From Quillaja saponaria (taxonomy: Eukaryota; Streptophyta; Magnoliopsida; Fabales; Quillajaceae): a DNA stretch of 64,000 nucleotides. Shown piece by piece: positions 54,331 to 64,000 of the stretch; the first letter of the stretch is position 1, and the number at the start of each line of letters is the position of its first letter. The notes under the pieces are model-generated. The model had not been told where the DNA came from. It saw nothing but the letters and a program-made list of their open reading frames with translations, and ran no database searches. The stretch covers positions 248,001-312,000 of the forward strand of contig CM055611.1 in assembly GCA_029379385.1 (NCBI GenBank), in the 5' to 3' direction. Both the position numbers and the translations under genes were made by a program.

Positions 54331-57300
54331 CTCGTGTTTTTACTCCTACACGTGGCGTAATCGGAATGGTTTGGAGAGATAATAGTTACTACTTGAATTT
54401 GGATCCAAGTTATAACCAAATGCAACAAATTTTTATATTTTTAATGACCAAAATTTTCGATTTAATTATTAAATATCCTCAGTATATATTCTTAATTTAA
54501 CATGATTTAATCATTTTAAGACATGCTGAGACTTATTTTGTGAGTATATTTAATAATTTTTTTATAACAAAAAATAGGTGTATTGGACCAATTATGTGGC
54601 TCGATGGTTTATCTCTACCATTTTTTGAAAAATGTTGATTCGGTATGTTTCGATTACAACACTCGATAATCGAAGTCGAACTTTGATTATAAAAACTCTT
54701 CTAAATTGAACCAACCAATATTTTTAGGATTTGGTTGGATTTACTTCATATCGGTGCACGTAACTTCTCCATACTTTGATAATTGGAAACATAAAATAAG
54801 GTGTTAGAAATAATTGTTTCGATAATCACACATGCATTAATTAATAAAAATATAATAATGTTAAATCTAAAAATCATATTTATGTTTTTAAACATGCTAG
54901 CATCATCGCATATACTCTCACACATGCTCATATGCCTTTTGTGTTTAGGATAAATGTGAAAAATTATTTCTAGAGCATATTCCTATACTAAATTATCAAA
55001 TTCTTATCAGGACATATTTCTTTAACATGATGTAAGTTCTTCACTCAGGTACGTCTTCTATTAGCGTATAAAATTCTAGAACTAACAAATGCTTCATGTA
55101 ACAACAATCGACAAACCAAGCCTATGTTTTATTAGTTATATTTTGAAAAAAAAGAAAATAAATTAGTGCGTGAGTGAGAGAATGAGTAGTTATTAAGAGA
55201 TAAAAAATTGAATGAGTTGTAGTTGGTAATATGAGATGATAGGTAATTATTATGATAGAAAAATTATAAAAATTTATTAAATTAAATTAATTATTCTATA
55301 CTAGTTTGAGGGTTATCTGACTTTTATAATAATATAGATATATGTATGTATGAAACAATTAATAATAAATTTTTATTAGTTAATATAAAACTTAGTATAC
55401 TAATCATTTAAGTGACACTTTTAGTTTAAGACTTAACTTATGGTGTCTTCCTAATTTTTAACTAATTTTTTAATTATAAATTTCATATAATACCTACGTA
55501 TTCAATTATTTATTTTTTTATATATTGAGAGTCTTTGATGTTCTTTTTCAACAAAATTTAAATTTTTTTTTTAAATAACAACCCACTACTAACACAATTA
55601 TATTTTTAATTAACTACTAATTTTTCTCTTAAATTAGTTACTTAATCTTAGATTTTTTTATTTTTATTTTTATAATTCTAAGAATTTTATATAATTATTT
55701 AGTTCATTTAATTTGTGAGATGATTGAAGTTTTTCTTTTAGAATGAAAAAACTTTAAATATCTTCAAATATAAAAAATATTTAAGCACATACAAGAATGC
55801 TAGTTTTTTAAAAGGCAAGGTGTTGCATTTTTTCAACCGGGTGAATCCAAACTCGTGACTAATTTGGCTGAGTCTCTCAAACCTAGTCAATTTCTAAACC
55901 GATTTTCATATTTCAAGGTACAGCCAGTCAAATTAGGACTAATCTGAAAATACTACCATATATACAATAATTGGTCCACCTTAATATCTCGTATACTTCC
56001 TACGTCAATAATTTAATACCGTTGCAATAAAAACTTGACAACTCTATCAAAATTAATTTTTAAATATTCTTACTAATAAATTCTTAGTAAAAAAATAAAA
56101 TAAAAATTGTTACATAATAATATTTACAAATATCTTATAAGTTAAAACTAGTTACACGTTGTGCGTCAAAAAATCATTGACAGAAACCTTTTTTTCATAC
56201 ATGAGCAACAAAGTAGCAGTAGGGTTTTTTTTTTTGAAGAACTTGAGAGGATAGGACAACTTTAAGGGAAACACATGTCCCCTGACTTCTGACAGTCAGG
56301 TTCACAGGGAATCAGTTTGAGTGAAGGGGCCGCAACATCCACGGACAACTGCACTAGAGTACAGTGCATTTCCTCCGTAATTCCTTATTACATAAGATAG
56401 ATAACAAAAAATGCTCTTTCATTCATATGTGTTATTAATTTTAGTCACCAATTTATATAAGGTCAGACCTATTTAACCCTCTTGAAAGTTGAAACCCACT
56501 TGAGAGCGAGCAATTGAAACTAAGGACAAAAGTGAATAGAAATAATATCAATCACTCCAAAGGAAAAAATATAATTGTGCACCAAGCAATTTATATTTAA
56601 AAAAGTTATTCATGAGAGTATTAATTAACTTTTATATGAGACTCATTTTTATAAATAAAAAACTCAATACATAAAATAAATTATCCTCTACATATAACTA
56701 TAACATATTTATTAAAAGCTAACTATCTCTAACAAAGTTTTATATTTTCTAGAAAATATAAAACTTTGTTAGAGATAGTATATATGAGTTGTGGTAATTC
56801 TTCTCGGGAATTATGTGGACAAAACAATTTTGCTGCTAGTATATAGGAGAATCTTATTCTACTAGAAACTCTATTTCAATTTCATACAATTATTTAGTTT
56901 AAGAATAAGTCGAATGATTTATTTTTTTGGTTTCAGACTCCCGTACTTAGTATAAATTCTAAGTGATTTTATCAGTTAAATAAACTAATATTCTTATTTT
57001 TTTTATTATTAAATTTCAAATAAAATAATAATACCTACTCAATAAATAATTTTTTCTTTTGGCTTGAAATAAATAACTTGCGAAAAATCAAATATTCTAA
57101 ATTGTAATGGATATTTGCTTAGACTATCAACCTCAAGTGATACATAATATAAATTCTCTTTCTTGAGAGAAGTCCATAATTCTATTCTAAATTCTTAATA
57201 AATAATAAATAATTTTACTAGTTAAATTAACGCTAATAAGTTTTTTTTTGTAAAAGAAGAACAATTATTCAGATTCATAAAAATAAAAATAAGATAAAAG

Positions 57301-57460
57301 TAAAGTTGAATACTAATTTTTTAAAATTATGATTTACAATGATTGATTTTCATTTTTCAACTTTAATTTTATAAACATTATGTGGATAAAAGAAATTATC
57401 ATAGAATTCAATATTCTAACATTTTCTTTTAAGTTTTTAAGTAAAAAGAAAGAAGGTAAA
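54331..57460. other. AT-rich intergenic region with palindrome
   Basis: This spacer separates the divergent S6K and flippase genes. It is AT-rich, without long frames or tRNA-like structures. A perfect 58-bp palindrome sits at 56722-56779. A stretch at 56200-56400 is less AT-rich and non-coding. Confidence 0.45.
56722..56779. repeat. Perfect 58-bp palindrome
   Basis: Each arm is 29 bases with no spacer; the centre is TTTTCTAGAAAA and the outer end ACTATCTCTAACAAAG. Every base pairs by eye. No coding sequence or known element end surrounds it. Confidence 0.95.
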
Positions 57461-58709
57461 GGCCGAGCAGGCAAAGCCAAAGGATTCGTGGTTTACCGCT
57501 CCTCTCTCTGTCACTGTCCGATTCTCTGCTTGCGATTTACTCGGTATTCGTGCTCCTGTCCTCCGACCGCCTCCCATTTCACTCTCTCAATTCGATCGGC
57601 TCCTCAACGTTTCAACAAAATTACAAACCTAATCCATTCTCGGAGTTTCTTTCTTTATCGAACCCTAAAGTTTTTGGACCTCATGAACCATTTTTGCTTT
57701 TGGCGCAATTGAATTGAATTGAATTTATTATTAATTTATCAAAAATAATTAAATTTAAATTCTTCCCATCTGGTTCATGCATGATTGACAAACTTCAGGG
57801 TGAGATCCCGATCCGTGGTTCACCTATGAGTCTCTTTCACTCTCTGCCAATTTGCAGATGATTTCGTATTCAGTGCATTGAAAGCTCATCTCATTTCGTC
57901 ACATCATCGTCATAAAAAAATAGCTTCGTTTCACCAATTCCGAGACGATAAGGCTTTTGTTCTGATCGGAGGTATTTGTTTATCTTTCATTTTTGTTCTT
58001 CAATAAATTTCAGAGAAATCTAGCACATTTTGGTGATACATAATTGGTATTCCTGCAAAATTTGAATTTTGGGGATGGTATATTGTGTTTTCGTTCTGAG
58101 TAATGGGGTCAGCTTTAAGAAGATGATGATTTCTCCGATATGTTTCAGATTGTAATGTAATGTGATTGTCTTATTTGTTTTTAGTTTTGGCATTGTTTGG
58201 GGATCTGCAGAGGGTTTCTGATTTATTTTGGATCTAATGAGGAATTTGTCGACATTCAATTGAATTGAATCGTGGTGTTGACGTTTCGTGAAAAATTTTT
58301 CCCCGTGGGCCTCGTTTGATAAGGAAACGGATCTCTGTGATCCGTGTTTCCTTGCGGTTGAATTCTACTGGACCTCCCTCTAATTTGGAAGTGTATTTGC
58401 AAAGCGGGGAGTGGAGCTGTTATAGGTCTACATTGATGGTTTATATTTTTCTTCTTTCTGTTATTTGATATCTTTTGTACTGCTTTGCATTGGGGGAGTC
58501 GCAAAGAGAGATAAGCTAGGAAATAGGAAATATGGCGGTGTTGATGTTTTGATATTTTAGACAGAAGAAATGTCAAAATCTTCTGTTTTCTCTGCTGGGA
58601 TGGTTACGGGGAAGTAGGTGACTTTGGGTTGTTGGTCTCTTGTGTTCATGGTGCTTGGTAGTCGGATGAGTTATACATGTAATTCTCCAATGTTGTTGGA
58701 CAGTTTTAT
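57461..58709 (+). promoter_or_regulatory. Leader of the flippase gene
   Basis: The composition becomes mixed and CT-rich at about 57460-57700, as in a plant core promoter and 5' UTR. A donor GATCGGAG|GTATTTG (57971/57972) and an acceptor TTGGACAG (ending 58703) suggest a 732-base leader intron that ends six bases before the ATG at 58710. This is inference from splice-site appearance. Confidence 0.5.
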
Positions 58710-61700
58710 ATGAATTCTGGTCAGCCACTGCTTTCATCATCAGAACCTTCATCAGTTCATCACCTTCCTCGGAAAGTTGGATCCTCAAGCTGTCTATGTA
58801 GCAATGCCTCCTTCTCGTCTTCCATTTATGATGATTCTCAAAGCAGTAACTTAGACGACACAGCAGACTTTGGAGATTCTAGTTTCCACGAAAAGCCACT
58901 CGAGCAGTGCTCTTCTCTTGCAACAACTAGGCAGTTCCAATCAGCTGAATCTCAATATTCCGAGCAGTTTCCTTTGGAATGCCCCAGGAGGGAGAGGGCT
59001 TGCCTGGTATCCTGGGGTGCAATGGAACTGCTTGATGTCAATAACAACTCTCTGTCCTTCGAAATATCTAGAGCTTCATCTCGGGTGCAGGAGAAGTTGA
59101 ACAAGTCTCAGAGGATTCGACACAAAAGTTTGCAGCTTGATGACGCCCTACTACATGAAGATCCAAGGTTGATCTATATAAATGATCCCAAGAGGACAAA
59201 TGATAGATATGAGTTCACGGGGAATGAGATCCGGACCAGCAAGTACACTTTTATCACCTTCTTGCCCAAGAATCTTTTCATTCAGTTTCACCGGGTTGCT
59301 TATTTATATTTTCTAGCTATTGCTGCTCTCAATCAGCTTCCCCCATTGGCTGTCTTTGGGAGAACCGTGTCTCTTTTCCCCCTCCTGTTTGTGCTTTGTG
59401 TAACAGCTATTAAAGATGGCTATGAGGATTGGAGAAGACACAGATCGGACAGGAATGAGAACAACAGAGAGGCATTGGTGCTTCAATCTGGTGAGTTCCA
59501 ATTGAAAAGATGGAAAAAAATACAAGCTGGTGAGGTGGTGAAGATTCATGCTGATGAGACAATTCCATGTGACATGGTCTTGCTGGGGACAAGTGATCCA
59601 AGTGGGCTTGCCTACATTCAGACAATGAATTTGGATGGAGAGTCGAATTTGAAGACAAGGTATGCTCGGCAGGAAACAGCTTCTGCAGTATCTGATGGAT
59701 GTACAATTTCTGGGCTTATCAGATGTGAGCAACCTAATAGGAATATCTACGAGTTTACAGCCAACATGGAGTTCGAAGGGCATAAATTTTCACTAAGCCA
59801 GTCAAACATCGTGTTACGTGGTTGTCAGCTAAAGAACACTGATTGGATACTTGGTGTTGTGGTTTATGCTGGACAGGAGACAAAAGCAATGTTAAATAGT
59901 GCAGCTTCCCCGTCCAAGAGAAGCAAACTGGAAACTTACATGAACAGAGAAACCCTGTGGTTATCAATTTTTCTCTTTGTCATGTGTTCAGTTGTGGCCC
60001 TTGGAACTGGCCTTTGGCTCATTCGCCACAAACGCCAGCTTGATACCCTGCCATACTACAGAAAAAGGTACTATACAAATGGGTCGGACAATGGAAAGAG
60101 ATACAAATATTATGGGATAACTATGGAGACCTTTTTCTCATTTTTGAGTTCTATTATAGTGTTTCAGATAATGATACCGATATCTCTGTACATTACCATG
60201 GAGTTGGTTCGTCTGGGTCAGTCATATTTCATGATTGGAGACACTCATATGTTTGATGCTAGCTCTGGATCAAGATTTCAATGCAGATCATTGAATATTA
60301 ATGAGGATTTGGGCCAAATACGTTATGTGTTCTCAGACAAGACAGGGACACTTACTGAAAACAAAATGGAATTCCAAAGAGCAAGTGTCTATGGAAAGAA
60401 TTATGGGAGCTCCTTGCTTATGGCTGATGACAATTCAGGTAGCTACTCATCTTTGTTTGAGATTTTGCTACTTTTAGATTGTTTAACAATGTGATGCAAT
60501 ACAAATACCTTTATTATGGCATTAAATTATTATCTGAAATTTTAGTTGAAGCTAGCTGTAGCACTTTGTGCAATGTACTAGATCTGCCTTCTGATCATGT
60601 CAGTTTGTGATAGAGATTGTATTGCAGTTAAGGGTGAAAGTGTTGATGCAACATAAGCACATGTAGTGAACCAACTGCAAGTATTGTGATTTTCTCTTAA
60701 ACTGTCATCATCTATTCATGTGAGCTTCTCCTTTTATAATGTTGTGCAGAGGCTGTTAGTGGTAGACGGAGATGGAGGCTTAAATCTGAAATTGATGTTG
60801 ATTCTGAGCTTTTGACATTGTTGCACAAACACTCTACCTCTGATGAAAGAACTGCTGCCCATGAATTTTTCCTTACATTGGCTGCTTGTAACACAGTTAT
60901 CCCTATTCTTAGTCATGATGCATCTTTTAGTTCTCCATCTAGTGAATTGAGTGAAGATGTAGAAGCTATCGATTATCAGGGGAGAATCACCTGATGAGCA
61001 AGCTCTAGTTGCAGCAGCATGTGCGTATGGTTACACTCTTTTCGAGCGAACATCTGGGCACATTGTCGTTGATGTCAGCGGCGAGAAACACAGGTAGATA
61101 GTCTCTCACTTCATATTTTTCTTTTCGTCTACCACTACTGTATTCTCAGTTTTAAATTTTACTAGCTGATCAAATTATTTTGAGTAAATATGATAATGCT
61201 ATCCTCATGTTCTTTGGTGTTTCTTGACGGTCATATTAATGTCACTTCTTCAACTTGAATTTTAGGTTGGATGTATTGGGCCTGCATGAGTTTGATAGCG
61301 TGCGCAAAAGAATGTCTGTTGTTATCCGATTCCCTAACAATGCTGTAAAGGTGTTAGTCAAAGGTGCTGACAGTTCAATGTTAAGCATTTTAGCTAATGG
61401 AAGTGATAGCAATGATGATATACGACGTGCAACTCAGAGCCATTTGAGTGAATACTCATCACAAGGTTTACGTACGCTTGTAGTTGCTTCCAGGGATCTT
61501 TCTGATGAAGAACTTGAGCAGTGGCAGTGCAGGTATGAAGATGCAAGCACTTCATTGACTGACAGAGGAGTAAAGCTACGTCAAACAGCAGCTTTTATAG
61601 AATGCAACTTAAAGCTACTCGGGGCAACTGCAATCGAGGACAAGCTACAAGATGGTGTACCAGAGGCCATTGAGTCCCTCCGTCAAGCTGGAATCAAGGT

Positions 61701-63719
61701 TTGGGTTCTAACTGGGGACAAGCAGGAGACAGCTATCTCGATTGGTCTCTCTTGCAAACTTCTTACTACAGATATGCATAAGATTATCATAAATGGAACT
61801 TCAGAGGTTGAATGCAGAAATCTTTTGGCTGATGCTATGGCCAAATATGATGTAAAATCTTCATTTGGACATCAAAATTTGAAACAGGAACAGAATGGTG
61901 GACGTGGTAATCTTGATACCTCTGATGTTACAAAATCGATTGAAATGTCACAAAGGAGTTCAGACAAGAAAGAGGAAAACAGTGCTCCACTAGCACTCAT
62001 AATTGACGGGAACAGTTTGGTGTACATTTTGGAGAAGGATCTGGACTCAGAGGCAAGAATATCTTTCATCATTTCAAGTACTAGTATGCGACATTTTTAT
62101 GCATGGTTGCTTCACTTCGTTTTCTTTCTTCTGGAAGAAAGCTTGTCTTTTTTTCTTAAAGTTGTTCTAGGTGCACACACAACACCATTTAGATTGGAGC
62201 TTTTAGGTCTATAACGTGATGATGAATATTCACTTCTTGGTTCCCCTTTCAACAGCTTTTCGACCTTGCAACTTCATGCAAGGTCGTGCTATGCTGTCGT
62301 GTTGCACCTTTGCAAAAAGCAGGAATTGTTGATCTAATCAAAAGCCGAACTGATGATATGACACTTGCTATAGGTGATGGTAAGTTCTTTCTGATAAATG
62401 ATGCTGGCTATAGCTGTGCTCTTTTGCATTTTTCTTTGTGAGTGGGGGTAATATCTGTTCTGCCTGTTAAAATAGTAAGGTGCGGTGGTTTATGTTGCTA
62501 AGTTCTCTGGCACGTGGCGTGCATGTAATTTTAAAGACAAATGGGACCTTGATTGATTTTGACATTATGATTGTTATAAATTCCTCTTTGACATTTCTGC
62601 AGGGGCCAATGATGTATCCATGATCCAGATGGCAGATGTTGGTGTTGGGATCTGCGGTCAGGAAGGGCGCCAGGCAGTGATGGCATCAGATTTTGCTATG
62701 GGACAGTTTCGATTCTTGAAAAGATTACTTCTGGTGCATGGACACTGGAATTATCAGCGTGTTGGTTATTTAGTGCTCTACAACTTTTACCGAAATGCTG
62801 TCTTTGTGTTGATGCTATTCTGGTATGGACCGTATGGTAGTGTTCTTTTAATGTTACTTACTGAACTCCTCCTTTGAGTTCATTTAAATTATAAGCTCTC
62901 TTGGAATAATATGTTCTGCAATTTTTTTGTACTGCTTTTGAGTCCTAATCTAGTATGTATTTTCTTTATCTGTAGGTTTATACTATGCACTGCTTTTTCA
63001 ACAACTTCCGCATTAACAGATTGGAGTAGTGTATTCTATTCTGTTATATATACTTCCATCCCGACTATCGTTGTCGGTATTCTGGACAAAGACTTAAGCC
63101 ATAAAACACTTTTGCAGTATCCAAAGTTGTATGGTGCTGGGTACCGTCATGAGGCGTATAATTTGCATTTGTTTTGGATGACAATGATTGACACCCTATG
63201 GCAGAGTCTTGTTCTCTTCTACATACCCCTATTCACCTATAAGGATAGCTCAATTGATATATGGAGTATGGGCAGTCTATGGACTATAGCAGTTGTCATC
63301 CTTGTAAATGTACACTTGGCAATGGACATTCAACGCTGGGTATTAGTTACTCATGTTGCAGTATGGGGATCAATATTCATTACATATGGCTGCATGGTGG
63401 TAATTGATTCCATACCCGTCTTTCCCAACTACTGGTTAGTCTATTGGCATCTACTTACAGAATTATATAGTTTATTTAGTATCATACATAGGATAGAGCT
63501 AATGTACCTCTACTTCATTGCAGGACGATTTATCACCTGGCAAAGTCTCCTACCTATTGGATCACAATTTTGCTTATTATAATTGTGGCATTGCTCCCTC
63601 GTTTTATTTGCAAATTGGTTTATCAAATTTTTTGGCCTTCAGACATTCAGATAGCTAGGGAAGCTGAAATACTGAGAAAGCATGACTACTTGGAGTCAAA
63701 ATGTCAAGGTTCCAGTTAA
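58710..63719 (+). CDS. ALA1: P4-type ATPase, phospholipid flippase of the ALA1 group, frameshifted once
   Basis: P4-ATPases move phospholipids from the outer to the cytosolic leaflet with ATP, together with an ALIS/Cdc50 subunit. Exons are 58710-60438, 60750-61093, 61266-62052, 62256-62379, 62603-62822, 62976-63434 and 63524-63719. Motifs: [23 protein letters not shown] (P4 form of TGES), PISL in [17 protein letters not shown], phosphorylated Asp (about 543) in [13 protein letters not shown] nucleotide loop, and GDGAND in the hinge. The membrane part of the C-terminal half is complete. Exon 2 has one extra G in the run 60979-60982: [10 protein letters not shown] is expected but a stop follows instead. 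Without that base the sum is 3858 nt, 1285 residues, normal for this group. The intron after 62052 has a GC donor. The long N-terminus is typical of ALA1. A paralogue name is possible. Confidence 0.88.
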
Positions 63720-64000
63720 CATGTGTTGACCCCAGTCTATAGAAACATCAATTGAGGTGGCTTCCCTTGAGTTTGTCCACACATGGCTTTTTGTGGCAGT
63801 TGGTTGTAAAGTTAACCCTGTAAGTGCTTGTTTTCCCTCCCTTTTGTTATCACGGTTACTTCTTTATCAGGTTATTGGGTATAATTCTATACATGACAAT
63901 TCATGTAAACTACTTGCCTTATACTAACTGGTTCTCTTATATCACTAATATTGTAGCTGACTTTGATTTATAATTTCGTTAATTTAATATGATTGATAAC
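63720..64000 (+). other. 3' UTR and flank of the flippase gene
   Basis: Non-coding sequence after the stop codon, probably 3' UTR. Nothing else is seen. Confidence 0.6.

Overview
The window looks like nuclear DNA of a eudicot flowering plant. Genes are split by AT-rich GT-AG introns, intergenic DNA is very AT-rich and full of decayed transposons, and the proteins include plant-specific ones: a FERONIA-type receptor kinase, a thylakoid STN8-type kinase, a plant S6 kinase and an h-type thioredoxin. The species cannot be named from the sequence. Exon limits were placed by eye from reading frame, splice dinucleotides and family conservation.

Layout. 99-503: last coding exon of an unrecognised + strand gene. 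3145-5698 (+): LRR receptor-like pseudokinase, with a one-base frameshift in an A run. 6774-14483 (-): coiled-coil protein of unknown function. Its middle is built from tandemly duplicated 63-nt, phase-0 exons, each coding exactly three heptads, with decayed copies among the good ones. 15 kb to 24.1 kb: no gene; a foldback MITE-like element, a probable LTR relic, and an AT-rich tandem repeat inside a second, interrupted MITE-like element. 24658-28441 (+): ubiquitin-conjugating enzyme of the UBC8/UBC10 group, with a matching 1-kb Mutator-like element in intron 1 and another just downstream. 34060-38349 (+): lipid-anchored type h thioredoxin, whose first intron holds a LINE relic and a long perfect-arm hairpin. 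39661-42336 (-): FERONIA, intronless coding region. About 44.35-45.13 kb (+): dead LINE tail with an RNase H domain. 46516-48791 (-): STN8. 49524-52988 (-): S6K. 58710-63719 (+): P4-type flippase of the ALA1 group, with a one-base frameshift in a G run and one GC-AG intron.

How the genes relate. This is ordinary plant gene order, not operons. Four of the ten genes are kinases or pseudokinases (LRR-RLK, FERONIA, STN8, S6K), but they belong to different families and are not a tandem cluster. FERONIA and S6K both take part in growth control in other plants; their closeness here is probably chance.

Most worth attention: the 63-nt heptad-exon array with its broken members, the perfect 58-bp palindrome at 56722-56779, the hairpin in the thioredoxin intron, the twin Mutator-like copies around the UBC gene, and the two homopolymer frameshifts, which may be sequencing errors.
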